From positions 868,001 to 932,000 of the forward strand of contig JADJRH010000001.1 of the NCBI GenBank assembly GCA_016712345.1: a stretch of 64,000 bases of DNA. Direction: 5' to 3'. Below are positions 1-9,056 of this stretch, piece by piece; the stretch's first letter is position 1; every line of letters starts with the position of its first letter. A program made the position numbers and the translations under genes. Under the pieces are notes generated by a model, which was not told the DNA's origin, ran no database searches, and saw only the letters and a program-made list of their open reading frames with translations. The DNA comes from Polyangiaceae bacterium. Its GTDB lineage: Bacteria; Myxococcota_A; Polyangia; Polyangiales; Polyangiaceae.

Positions 1-2288
1 CTCGTGAGCGCACCCGCGCCGAAGTCAATGCTGCCTTCAAGCGCGCCAACGCCGGTTACGTCCCCTGAGGAATCGACGCCGAGCCCAAGCAAAACCGGAT
101 TTGCGCCGGCCGCACCATAACGTTTGCTCCACACGTGGTTGCCAGCCGAGGTGAGCTTGCCAACGTACACATCAATCGCTCCGGCCGCGCTGAGTCCGCC
201 ACCGCCGAGATTGATCGTGCCTTCAAAGCCGCCTGTCAAAATGACGTTGTTGGACGAATCCAAGACAACGTCCTGCGCAAACTGATTGGCACCGTCACCG
301 AATCGCTTGGACCAAACGAGTGTACCGTTTGGATCAAGCTTCACCACAAGCGCATCAAGCGCACCGTTCCCGGGAACCGAGCCGCCACCGAAGTCAAGCG
401 CGCCATCGGATCGACCCACCCAAACGATGTTGTTTGCGGAGTCAACTGCAATGCTCATCCCGCGATCGTCGTTTGGACTTCCGTAGCGCTTGCTCCAGAG
501 ATGATTGCCGGTCACGCCGTCGAACTTGGCAACGTAGATGTCGTAGTTGCCCGCGCTCGTCAGACCGCCGCCGCCGAAGTCGATTGTGTTGAAGCCGTTG
601 GCGAGCAACACAACGTTGCCCATTGAATCAACTGCCAGCGAGGCTCCGTATTGAGGCGACGGTGCTGAAAACGACTTGCTCCACAGATGATTTCCCGCCG
701 CATCAAACTTTGCGAGGAAGATATCTGTGAGGCCGCCGCTCATGAAACCGGCGCCGCCGAAGTTGATTGAACCGTCAAAATAGCCGGTCAAAAAGACGTT
801 ACCCGCGGAGTCGACGGCGACATCAAACCCCTCTTGATAGATGTTCGCGTCGCCGAAACGCTTGCTCCACTGGTGATTGCCGTTCGTGTCAAACTTGGTA
901 AGGAAAATGTCATATCCGGCGGGGCTCACCAGCATGTTGCCGCCGAACGACATAAATCCGGTGAAACGCCCTGTGAAAATGGCGTTGTTTTGGGCGTCGT
1001 GCGTAATCGCATATCCCTGCTGATCACCCACCGCACCGAATGACTTGGCCCAATACTGCGAGCCGCAGTCAACGATCATGGTGCAGTCTTCATTGGCCGG
1101 CGTGTTGCAGTTCTCGGCCATGGGCAGCACTTCGCCCATGCAGGGACCATACGAAAGACCGTCGGGCGCACACGTTTGACTGCCTGCTTTGCACGCGCCC
1201 ACTCCCTGTGTTCCAACCGGCCCTGTGTAACAAGCTTTGGTGGATCCGGGCAGACACGTGCACCCCACTCCGTCCTCATTGACCTGCCCATCACAGTCGT
1301 CGTCGGCGGGTGTGTTGCAAGTTTCAACTCCGGGAGTGACTTCACCCAAACACGCCCCTTCAGGCATGCCCTGAGCGTTGCATTGCTGCATGCCGCTCTT
1401 GCATTGACCCACGCCCATGGTTCCGCTGGGTCCGGTGTAACAAGGCACCATTGTTCCGGGTGTACACACGCACCCCGGCCCCTCTTCGTTTGACATGCCG
1501 TCGCAGTCCTCGTCACCCGCCGAGTTGCATGTCTCCGTTGCAGGAATCACCTGCCCCAAACAAGGCCCGAGCGACTTGCCGTCGTCCGCGCATTGGGCAA
1601 ATCCGCCTTTGCATTCGCCGACGTTTTCAGTGCCCGCGGGGCCTGTGTAACAAGCCACCATTTCACCGCCCGGACACACGCAGCTCGGCCCTTCTTCGTT
1701 GACCTTGCCATCGCAGTCGTCGTCTTCGACCGTGTCGCACGTCTCGGCGGCCGGCAGAACTTCACCAACGCACTCTCCGTATCCCATGCCATTTTCGTTG
1801 CAGACCTGAACGCCGCCCAAACACGGTCCAACGTCTTTGGTTTCAGGCGGTCCCGAATAACACTCCAACGTTGAGCCGGGAACGCAGGAACAGTCGGCTC
1901 CTTCTTCGTTGGTCTTACCATCGCAGTCGTCGTCACCCGCTGTTGCGCAGACTTCGTCGCTCGGGACAACCTCTCCCAAACACGGCCCAAAACCGTCGAC
2001 GTTGGCTTTGCAGGTCTCCGTACCCGATTTGCAAAGGCCTACACCTGCCGTGCCTTCCGGACCTGTATAGCAGTACTTCTCCTCGCCGGGTGTACACACC
2101 GCAGAACCCGCCCCCGTCCCCCCACCTCCCGTGTCACCCGCCGTTCCCCCCGTCCCGGTTGTTGTTGTTGTCGTTGGGGAGCCTGCACTTCCCGCGGATC
2201 CACCCGTCCCCTGGGTCTCGGATCCGCACCCGGCCACTATGGTGGCACTCGTCAGAAGCCATGCACTCAGCGTGTAAGAGTTACGCAT
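1..2288 (-). CDS. Cys-repeat / SBBP beta-propeller lipoprotein, 3' end beyond window
   Basis: Reads leftwards and runs off the window, so the C-terminus is missing (about 762 codons visible). The start codon gives a short signal peptide ending in the lipobox VAGC with the acceptor Cys at residue 21. A Gly/Thr/Ser linker (about 22-60) follows. Five Cys-rich repeats (about 60-400) share the pattern CYTGPxGTxGVGxCKxG...DxDCDGxxNEEG; the DCDG part resembles the MopE-type metal-binding motif. From about residue 415 there are at least six SBBP-type propeller blades, each with a WSKRFG-like strand and DSxGNVxxTGxF. Such proteins are surface or secreted lipoproteins typical of myxobacteria; a binding or adhesion role is inference. 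It is divergent from the sigma factor operon to its right, with about 100 bp between starts. Confidence 0.88.
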   Translation of the reverse strand, partial: MRNSYTLSAWLLTSATIVAGCGSETQGTGGSAGSAGSPTTTTTTGTGGTAGDTGGGGTGAGSAVCTPGEEKYCYTGPEGTAGVGLCKSGTETCKANVDGFGPCLGEVVPSDEVCATAGDDDCDGKTNEEGADCSCVPGSTLECYSGPPETKDVGPCLGGVQVCNENGMGYGECVGEVLPAAETCDTVEDDDCDGKVNEEGPSCVCPGGEMVACYTGPAGTENVGECKGGFAQCADDGKSLGPCLGQVIPATETCNSAGDEDCDGMSNEEGPGCVCTPGTMVPCYTGPSGTMGVGQCKSGMQQCNAQGMPEGACLGEVTPGVETCNTPADDDCDGQVNEDGVGCTCLPGSTKACYTGPVGTQGVGACKAGSQTCAPDGLSYGPCMGEVLPMAENCNTPANEDCTMIVDCGSQYWAKSFGAVGDQQGYAITHDAQNNAIFTGRFTGFMSFGGNMLVSPAGYDIFLTKFDTNGNHQWSKRFGDANIYQEGFDVAVDSAGNVFLTGYFDGSINFGGAGFMSGGLTDIFLAKFDAAGNHLWSKSFSAPSPQYGASLAVDSMGNVVLLANGFNTIDFGGGGLTSAGNYDIYVAKFDGVTGNHLWSKRYGSPNDDRGMSIAVDSANNIVWVGRSDGALDFGGGSVPGNGALDALVVKLDPNGTLVWSKRFGDGANQFAQDVVLDSSNNVILTGGFEGTINLGGGGLSAAGAIDVYVGKLTSAGNHVWSKRYGAAGANPVLLGLGVDSSGDVTGVGALEGSIDFGAGALT

Positions 2289-2388
2289 AGGAGCATGATG
2301 TGACATCAGTGTGGGATGCCGCGTCAACGACGTCGGGATCGGGCCTCGGTTCGTGCTCGGTTGTGGCGCACTCGCAGTCTGTGAAAAG

Positions 2389-3090
2389 ATGACCTCGCTC
2401 GTAAGCACGCGGGCGCCTCCTCAACCGACGCCCATGCCCCGCGTGACCCCCTCCCCCGACAGCGAACAAGCTCCCAGTTCTGGGGTCGTGCGTACACTTC
2501 CAACCGTTCGTGACGAAGAGGCGTTGGTGGCCGGGCTTCGCTCAGGACAAGCATGGGCACGTGGCGCGCTGTTCGATCGTTATGCACCCGATGTGGAGCG
2601 CATTCTGCGGCGGATCCTTGGGTACGAAGCGCACACGGACATGGCCGACCTTGTGCACGACACATTCGTGCAAGTGCTCGCTTCGTTCCAACACATCCGT
2701 GATGCGGGCGCACTTCGAGGGTGGATTCAGTCAATTGCCGCGCACACGGCCTACCGCACCATTCGTTCACGTCGGGTGAGGCGTTGGTTGCGCTTTTGGG
2801 AACCATCCCAAATTCCTGAAGTAGCCATTGTGGGGATTGATCCCGACGTTCGAGAAGCTTATCGCCGAACGTATCAATTGCTCGATCGAATGCCCGCCGA
2901 AGAACGAGTCGTGTTTGTTCTTCGTTATGTTGAAGGCATGGATCTCGGGCAGCTCGCCGAGACATGCCGCGTTTCACTTTCAACGGTCAAACGGCGGCTT
3001 GCCCGCGCTGAAGGCCGGTTTTCACGGGCCGCCGAACGCGATGAGGTACTTCGCACGTGGTTGAAAGAAGGTGGGCGATGGCCGACCTGA
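2389..3090 (+). CDS. ECF-type RNA polymerase sigma-70 factor
   Basis: A 233-aa sigma factor of the extracytoplasmic-function class. Region 2 lies at about residues 60-128 (LFDRYAPDVERI... DLVHDTFVQVLASF) and region 4 at about 165-215 (MPAEERVVFVLRYVEGM, then a helix-turn-helix ending STVKRRLARAEGR). The first 40 residues are Pro/Ser-rich and not part of the fold. An upstream in-frame start at 2311 exists, but it would add a 26-residue Cys-containing extension with no family similarity, so the ATG at 2389 is preferred. Its stop overlaps the FecR-like gene start by 13 bp, implying translational coupling and a sigma/anti-sigma pair. It probably drives its own operon and surface lipoprotein genes (inference). 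Confidence 0.9.
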   Translation: MTSLVSTRAPPQPTPMPRVTPSPDSEQAPSSGVVRTLPTVRDEEALVAGLRSGQAWARGALFDRYAPDVERILRRILGYEAHTDMADLVHDTFVQVLASFQHIRDAGALRGWIQSIAAHTAYRTIRSRRVRRWLRFWEPSQIPEVAIVGIDPDVREAYRRTYQLLDRMPAEERVVFVLRYVEGMDLGQLAETCRVSLSTVKRRLARAEGRFSRAAERDEVLRTWLKEGGRWPT

Positions 3091-4337
3091 AACGTCTTTC
3101 AGAACTGGGTCGGGTGATTGCGGACGTATCCGACGCCACGCGCGATCTCTCGACGTTGCCCAATGCTCGAAGGCGTTTTTTATCGCTCACCACCGAAGAT
3201 AAAGCGCCGCAATATCGGTTTTCGGCAAAGCGCATTGCATTGGCAGCTTCGTTCGCATTGGCCTGTGGAGCATTAATTACCGCATGGGTATGGCCCACTT
3301 CGCCGGCCATTTCATTTGAAGTGGGGGAGCATCGCTCCAAAGGCTCCGTGGGCCAATGGGTTGCTCCCACCAATGAATCACCTCTCGATGTGCGCTTTTC
3401 GGAGGGCTCCATTGTCAATGTGTCTCCCGGAGGCCGATTGCGCATTACGGAAACGCATTCGGACGGGGCCGATTTGTTAATCGAGCGCGGCACCATCAAT
3501 GCTCACGTCAGCCACAAGGGTGAATCGACCCATTGGCGCCTGCGAGCCGGCCCGTTTGAAGTGCGCGTCACCGGAACAACGTTTTCCGCCCGGTGGAATC
3601 CAGAAACAGAAACGTTTGAGCTGGCCATGATTGAAGGCTCGGTCATTGTGTCAGGCCCGCGTATTCCAGCGGGCAGAGCTGTTGTGGCGGGTGAACAACT
3701 CATTGTTTCAACGCAGCACATGGAGCTGCGCGCGGGCACTACTCCCGCTTCGTCGGCATCGGCCAACGTGGCAGTTCCCACACCAACAGAGGTGCTCCCC
3801 GTTGCAACGCCCGCGGTCACGTTATCACCCGCGGCAACGTCGACCACATTGCCAAGTGCAAACCCGGTTGAACCCGGCGCACCCATTGAAGCAACGTGGA
3901 AAACCCTGGCACGGGCCGGCAAACACAAAGAAGCTATGGCCGCCGCTGAAGCCAATGGTTTCTCGGCTGAAATCGCCAAAGCATCCCCCGGAGAATTGTT
4001 AACCCTGGCCGATGTGGCACGTTTTTCAGGCAAACCTGCCGCCGCAAAAGAAGCTCTGATTGCGGCCCGAAAGCGATATAAAACAAAAGGCGCTACGGCA
4101 TTTTTATTGGGAAAGATTTCGGCGGATCAATTACGCTCGCCGGGTGATGCAGCGCTGTGGTTTGAAACCTACCTGAAAGAAGAACCGGGTGGACCGCTCG
4201 CGGAGCAGGCGTTGGGTAGGTTGCTTGAAATTCGTAAACGCGATCCCGGCGCCGCTCGAATTGTGGCCGAACGTTACCTCGCGCGTTATCCAATGGGAGC
4301 CCACGCCGCGCTCGCTCGAAGTCTGGTAGAAAAGTGA
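3078..4337 (+). CDS. FecR-domain anti-sigma factor with TPR-like C-terminus
   Basis: A 419-aa protein with a cytoplasmic N-terminus of about 50 residues, one membrane segment (about 51-72) and a FecR domain at about 100-212 (DVRFSEGSIVNVSPGGR..., VRVTGTTFSARW, MIEGSVIVSG...AGEQLIV). A Thr/Ala/Pro linker and an alpha-helical TPR-like region (about 280-419) follow. FecR domains are periplasmic signal receivers that control a partner ECF sigma factor through the N-terminal part. The ATG at 3078 was chosen because it overlaps the sigma gene stop and starts the MADLKRL sequence; an in-frame start at 3057 is also possible. The TPR-like tail replaces the secretin/TonB-interacting regions of classical FecR and may sense another envelope protein (inference). 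Confidence 0.87.
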   Translation: MADLKRLSELGRVIADVSDATRDLSTLPNARRRFLSLTTEDKAPQYRFSAKRIALAASFALACGALITAWVWPTSPAISFEVGEHRSKGSVGQWVAPTNESPLDVRFSEGSIVNVSPGGRLRITETHSDGADLLIERGTINAHVSHKGESTHWRLRAGPFEVRVTGTTFSARWNPETETFELAMIEGSVIVSGPRIPAGRAVVAGEQLIVSTQHMELRAGTTPASSASANVAVPTPTEVLPVATPAVTLSPAATSTTLPSANPVEPGAPIEATWKTLARAGKHKEAMAAAEANGFSAEIAKASPGELLTLADVARFSGKPAAAKEALIAARKRYKTKGATAFLLGKISADQLRSPGDAALWFETYLKEEPGGPLAEQALGRLLEIRKRDPGAARIVAERYLARYPMGAHAALARSLVEK

Positions 4338-4338
4338 C

Positions 4339-5400
4339 GTGCGCCTAGGCCGATTTCAATGGATTGCAACGGTGTTATTCGCTGTTGCCGCATTATTCAT
4401 TGGATCGCTTGTGTACGCATCTAATCTCAGAGTTGTATTAACCGGCGCCCGCGCAGACGACGCGTCTCTGGTGCGAATTCGACAAGAGCTGCAATTGCTG
4501 GGGTTGGACGTTGTAATAACTCCGTTAGCAGCGTCTCAATCCCTCTCCGAACTTGCCATTGAACACAAAGCAGCCGCAGTTATTCGCATTGAGTCGGCGC
4601 CTCCAGAAGTGGTTCTGTGGATTGATCGGGAGCACAGTCAAAACCTCCCACAACAACTGCGCGTCAGCGAGTCATTCAATGCGGGCAACAACGCCAATCT
4701 ATTGGCATTGAGAGCCGTTGAACTGCTGCGTGCACGGCTATTGCCCGTGCCTGAAAATCAAAGCCCGGTTGCAAACGCAACAAGCGAGGGAAAACGAGAT
4801 TCGCCCTCGCCTTCATCATTGCCTACCCCATCCGCCGCCGCGTTAACAGCCACACCGACTGTGAGCGCCTCCCCCGTTGTTCCGGTCAAAAGATTTGGAG
4901 TACACGGCGGCCCCGCTGTCACCTATTCGCCGGGTGGTCTTTCACCCGTGATCGCGCTGCGATTTGGAGCCGATGCTCGAATCGGAGGGCCGCTCGCGGC
5001 CACCCTGACAACTCTTCTACCCATTGGAGCCGGCACGGTTTCCACAGCCGACGGTGAGATGGATTTGCGCCCTTTGTCGCTTTTGGCAGGACTTTCTATT
5101 CGAGTACAACCCCTTACCCCGTTGTCGCTCACGGTCGGCGCAGGGCTCGGCGCAGCCTGTTTTTTTTATCAAGGTCGGGCCCCCAATTCGGACCTTGCCA
5201 GGTCGGGTAGTGAGTGTTCGTTTCAGCCCTACGCCGAATTTGGGGCGCTCTACCATTTCACTCCAACATTTGCCCTGCGGTCCGATCTCATGACTGCCAC
5301 GTTTCACCCTCACCCCGTGTTGGTCATTGCCAACGAAGAAGCGGCTTCGTTTGGGCTTCCGGGTGTCACCCTTTCATTGGCGGTGGAGGTTCGACCTTAA
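4339..5400 (+). CDS. exported beta-rich protein of the sigma/FecR operon
   Basis: A 353-aa protein starting with GTG one base after the FecR-like gene's stop. A Sec signal peptide (1-27, cleavage after VYA) is followed by a domain at about 28-125 with alternating strands and helices (NLRVVLTGARADDASLVRIRQELQLLGLDVV). A Pro/Ser/Thr linker (about 135-180) leads to a C-terminal region of alternating hydrophobic strands with many Gly (GVHGGPAVTYSPGG..., TLTTLLPIGAGTV, PLSLTVGAGLGAACFF), suggesting an outer-membrane beta-barrel. I do not recognise a named family. Similar two-domain proteins often accompany sigma/FecR pairs in myxobacteria, which makes it a candidate outer-membrane sensor (inference). 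Confidence 0.8.
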   Translation: MRLGRFQWIATVLFAVAALFIGSLVYASNLRVVLTGARADDASLVRIRQELQLLGLDVVITPLAASQSLSELAIEHKAAAVIRIESAPPEVVLWIDREHSQNLPQQLRVSESFNAGNNANLLALRAVELLRARLLPVPENQSPVANATSEGKRDSPSPSSLPTPSAAALTATPTVSASPVVPVKRFGVHGGPAVTYSPGGLSPVIALRFGADARIGGPLAATLTTLLPIGAGTVSTADGEMDLRPLSLLAGLSIRVQPLTPLSLTVGAGLGAACFFYQGRAPNSDLARSGSECSFQPYAEFGALYHFTPTFALRSDLMTATFHPHPVLVIANEEAASFGLPGVTLSLAVEVRP

Positions 5401-6317
5401 TGAGTGCGAAAATGCCATCGGCCCGTTTGAGTGGACGAGTTTCAATAAAATCGGCGCCGATTTTAATACTTCTCGCGCTTATAGGATGTGACCAGGTTTA
5501 CCTCGAAGGAGTGGTTACCAATTCCACATCCACAGTCCCTACCTGTGACCCTGACCAATGCCCGTGTCCGGCGGGTCAGCTCGTTTGCAATAACCAATGC
5601 GTTTCGGTAATGACCAATCCTGCCCATTGCGGCAATTGCAATAGCCCCTGCGATCCTGGGTTATTGTGCTCCAAAGGCCAATGCGCAACCGAATGTGACC
5701 CTGGGTATAGCGCCTGCGCCGGGGCATGTGTCAACCTCCAGATTGACCCTACCCATTGCGGAAGTTGCTGGTTTCCATGCACAGGGGGGCAATACTGCAA
5801 CGGCGGAGCGTGCGTGTGTCCGGCGGGGTCAACTCTCTGTAATGGACAATGCGTTGATTTGCAGTCGTCATGGGCCGCATGTGGTGAGTGCGGCACAATA
5901 TGCTCCGCTTCAGAGGTGTGCGCCGCCGGCAAATGCGTGGATGACTGCCCTCAAGGACAAAACGAGTGTTCAGGCGGGTGCATTACCAAATGTTGCAACA
6001 ACGTCAATTGCGGTGGATGCGGCATTGTCTGCGGCGGTGGTAGCCAATGTACCGCCGGCGTTTGCGAATGTTTAGCAGACCAGATTTGGTGCGGTGGGGT
6101 TTGCACCAATGTCAAAGTCAGCAACTCTGACTGCGGCGATTGCGGCATTGTTTGTTCAGGTGGAACCGCGTGTAAGGCCGGCAAATGCAAGTGTTCAGAA
6201 AACCTGACAGAGTGTGCCGGGGTTTGTGTGGACACCCAAGAATCAAGTCAACATTGTGGAAAGTGTGGCAAACCCTGCGATCCTGGCACGGTCTGCGTTT
6301 CTGGAAAGTGCCAGTAG
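5400..6317 (+). CDS. Cys-rich repeat lipoprotein, last gene of the sigma operon
   Basis: A 305-aa protein whose ATG overlaps the previous stop (TAATG), so translation is coupled. The signal peptide ends in LIGC with the acceptor Cys at residue 30. The rest is a run of repeats of about 35-40 residues, with pattern CNxxCVxxxxxxxxCGxCxxxCxxGxxCxxGxC, close to the Myxococcus Cys-rich disulfide repeat. The protein should be surface-exposed or periplasmic and heavily disulfide-bonded. Its place at the end of a sigma/anti-sigma operon suggests it is either an output or part of the sensed surface structure. An in-frame start at 5214 lies inside the upstream gene and would destroy the signal peptide, so it was rejected. 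Confidence 0.85.
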   Translation: MSAKMPSARLSGRVSIKSAPILILLALIGCDQVYLEGVVTNSTSTVPTCDPDQCPCPAGQLVCNNQCVSVMTNPAHCGNCNSPCDPGLLCSKGQCATECDPGYSACAGACVNLQIDPTHCGSCWFPCTGGQYCNGGACVCPAGSTLCNGQCVDLQSSWAACGECGTICSASEVCAAGKCVDDCPQGQNECSGGCITKCCNNVNCGGCGIVCGGGSQCTAGVCECLADQIWCGGVCTNVKVSNSDCGDCGIVCSGGTACKAGKCKCSENLTECAGVCVDTQESSQHCGKCGKPCDPGTVCVSGKCQ

Positions 6318-6323
6318 ACCTGT

Positions 6324-7358
6324 CTACTTGGGCACGTTTTCAATACAGCAGCCGGTAATGCAGTAAAAGTCGGGCGGGCAAAGCGCCTGCCCGGGTAGAC
6401 CGCAGGCCTGAACGCCGGGCGGGCATTGTGTGCCGATGGATCCGCCGGTTCCGGTGCCACCTGTCCCGGTGCCACCCGCGCCGCCGGTTCCACCCGGATT
6501 ACATTCAGGCGGAAGGGTATCTTTTCCAATACAAAGCTCACACGGGTCACAGCCGTTGTAACAACCCGGCACGGGAATGCAGGGCTCACACTTTGTTGGG
6601 TCGTTGATCGCGTCTTGTGTACACGAGCCCAAACCCGTTGCTTCATCTTTGGACCCCAACCAAACGAACTTACCGGTTCCCGCCGGCAATTCACAACAGC
6701 CGAAGCAGTCACACCCATTGGGCGTGAGAGGCTTGCAAACGTCATAACAAGTTTGCGATTGCATCTGTAACAGTTCGTCACAACCAAGCGGCGTCCCCGG
6801 GATTTGCGCATTGAGATCGTACGGGCATACACTGTTTGGTTCGGGGTGACCCGGATCTGTCTGTTCGTTGGGGTCACATTGGTGCGACCAATAACATTCA
6901 TCGTTGCCGGCGCCGCTGTTGGAGTCCCAATAACAATCGACCGTACACGCCGGGCCGTCTCCGCCTGGAATATTGGTGTAATAGCTGTCTTCAGTGTTAT
7001 CGCAGGGCCCCAAACAATCAGGATCTGTCCAATCGGTTAACCCATCGCCGTCGTTATCAATGGCGTCACCGCATTGGTAGGTTTGGTTAACGCACTTCAC
7101 CTCCACAAAACCGCCCACTGCGCCCGTTCCGGTGGTGGTTCCTGTGGACGATGCGCCCGTGCCTGTTCCGCCGGTGGCGGTTCCACCCGCTCCCGATCCC
7201 GCGGTTCCGGTAGCGGTTGCACCCGAACCGCCGTTGCCTCCATTCGAGGTAGTTGTGCTGCCGGCCGACCCCGAAGAATCGCTGTCGCAGGCGGGAGTTA
7301 GCATTGAAATGGATGCAAGAAACAAGGTCAGCAGGGCTGAAGGACGCGCAAGTTGCAT
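6324..7358 (-). CDS. Cys-rich lipoprotein with Gly/Thr linker
   Basis: A 344-aa protein convergent with the sigma operon (6 bp between stops). The ATG at 7358 is preceded by an AGAAAGG ribosome site; an upstream TTG at 7376 is less likely. The signal peptide ends at Cys24 (TPAC). A low-complexity Ser/Thr/Gly linker spans about 28-85. Next comes a Cys-rich domain with an Asp-rich calcium-like loop (DAIDNDGDGLTDWTDPDC, about 98-115), then many Cys pairs and a second Gly/Thr tract (about 293-315) before a short Cys-rich end. The DNDGDG loop is typical of calcium-binding DCDG/MopE-like proteins. No precise function is recognised; probably a surface lipoprotein. Confidence 0.82.
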   Translation of the reverse strand: MQLARPSALLTLFLASISMLTPACDSDSSGSAGSTTTSNGGNGGSGATATGTAGSGAGGTATGGTGTGASSTGTTTGTGAVGGFVEVKCVNQTYQCGDAIDNDGDGLTDWTDPDCLGPCDNTEDSYYTNIPGGDGPACTVDCYWDSNSGAGNDECYWSHQCDPNEQTDPGHPEPNSVCPYDLNAQIPGTPLGCDELLQMQSQTCYDVCKPLTPNGCDCFGCCELPAGTGKFVWLGSKDEATGLGSCTQDAINDPTKCEPCIPVPGCYNGCDPCELCIGKDTLPPECNPGGTGGAGGTGTGGTGTGGSIGTQCPPGVQACGLPGQALCPPDFYCITGCCIENVPK

Positions 7359-7612
7359 GGGTACACCTTTCTTCAAAGCCCATCCAAGGTGCCTCAGAAT
7401 CGATGAGAAGGGTCAGATAAAGTGACCCACGTTAAATACGTTAAATAAGGTGGGCTCCTGGCGGCGATCATCCCTCCACCGAGTGGCCGTATACTCGGGC
7501 CACGGCTTGTTTAACAGTTGGTATTCCGGGACGACTCCGCCAATCCGGCGTCCAGTTAAACTACCACACCCATTGCCGCGCGTTTCACAACGTGCTTCTA
7601 TCGCGCGGCCCA

Positions 7613-8957
7613 ATGAGTACCAAACATCCCTGCCAAGACGAGCCCGCCCAAGGCGGTGCTCCGGGCGCGCGCTTCGCGCTTTTCGGTCCCGATGGGGCCG
7701 CGGGCGGCCCCAAACCCCCGCGCCCGTCGGGCGCGCGCCGTCAAGTGGTTGTGCGTCGGGTAGATGAGTGCAACTCGCTCGACGAGCTGCTCGCCAACTG
7801 TCTGCCCGCTTTCGGCGGCGCTTTTCTCCGCCGCATTTATTCTATTTTAGATGATGCCATCGGCGCCGGCTGCCCCCTGACTGTAGCCGTTGCCGGCCCG
7901 GTTACAGTGTCGGGTCAACACCAGGCGTGGCTAATTCCGTTTCTAGAAACGGGATGGGTAGCCTACCTTTCTACCACCGATGCGGTGTGTTACCACGACG
8001 GGCACCGCTCGCTCGATGCGTACACATCTGGCCCCGTTCACGAAGTGCCCATTTTCGGCGATGACGGTGCCCTTCGTGACGAACATACCATTCGCGTCAC
8101 AGATATGGCGTTTGATGAAGATGTGCTCCTTCATCAAGACCGGTTTCTCTCAGGCGCGCTCCAGCGGCCGGAGTTTCAAAAGCGCATGACAGGCACTGAA
8201 ATGCGGTATCTTTTGGGTAAGGTATACGCCGAGCAAGAAAAAAAGCACAACCTTCAACGCGGTTTGCTTGCGGCCTGTCATGACTTGGCCATTCCTGTGT
8301 TTGTTGGAGCGCCCGGTGACGGGAGTGTGTTTCTCAACTCCATGAAGCTGTGGGCAATGGCTAAAGCGGGGTTAATCTCCGATCATCGCTTTGAACTTGA
8401 CCTTCATGCGGAGGTGTTTGAGTCGTGCGCCTACCACTTCTGGGGTTTGTTTGATAATCCGGTGCACGCGCTCGCTACGTTGGTTTTGGGCGGCGGCGTG
8501 CCCAAAAAATTTCAACCTTCAGCCTGAACCCGCTCTCGGCCAAGTGCTCGGTCTACCCAATGTTCGCGGGTACATGTTTGACGTTCAAATCGTGTCGTCA
8601 CCGGTGACAGACGGCTCCCTTTCAGGTTGTCCGCCGGCTGAAGCGGTAACCTGGGGCAAGGTAGACCGCGATACGTATGAGTACACAACGGAGAGCATGC
8701 AAGCAGACTATTCAACCGTCATGCCTATCTTGGTAAAAGCTCTTTTGGACAACCGGGCCAAATATGAGCGATGGGCAGAAAAAATGGGGGAGGAGGCGCT
8801 GTTTGCCAAACATCCCAAGGCCAAAGGGTACCTTCGTCCCAAGGCCGGTTACCGCTTGTTTGAAAAGCGGGACGCACTCAACCAACGTCTTCTGACAGAG
8901 GTGGCCAACAACAAAGAGTGGCTGCTTGAAAGCCTGCGTTACCCCGTCACCGGGTAG
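7613..8957 (+). pseudogene. deoxyhypusine synthase-like protein, split by a frameshift
   Basis: Two adjacent reading frames together make one deoxyhypusine-synthase-family protein of about 447 residues. The first (7613-8527) carries the Rossmann core up to LVLGGGVPK. The second continues from about 8505 with NFNLQPEP... and contains the catalytic-lysine motif EAVTWGKV, matching AVSWGK of eukaryotic enzymes. The break falls in a run of six A (8504-8509); removing one A restores GGGVPKNFNLQPEP. The family transfers an aminobutyl group from spermidine to a lysine, or to small amines in bacterial homospermidine-type relatives; bacteria lack eIF5A, so the substrate is unknown. The first 45 residues are GC-rich low-complexity sequence rich in inverted repeats. 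It may be a sequencing error, a true pseudogene or transcript slippage. Confidence 0.8.
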
Positions 8958-9056
8958 AGCGACAATTGCTTGCATCAAGGGTGGGCGGCGCGCTTTTTCG
9001 TTTGGATCCGCGAGAAATCCGCGTAGGGTCCATGGTGCAGTTGGAGGTACTTTTTT

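Noticed and set aside
135..2280. Plus-strand ORFs in the first 2.3 kb
   Set aside because: They are antisense shadows of the Cys-repeat/SBBP lipoprotein, which reads cleanly on the minus strand.
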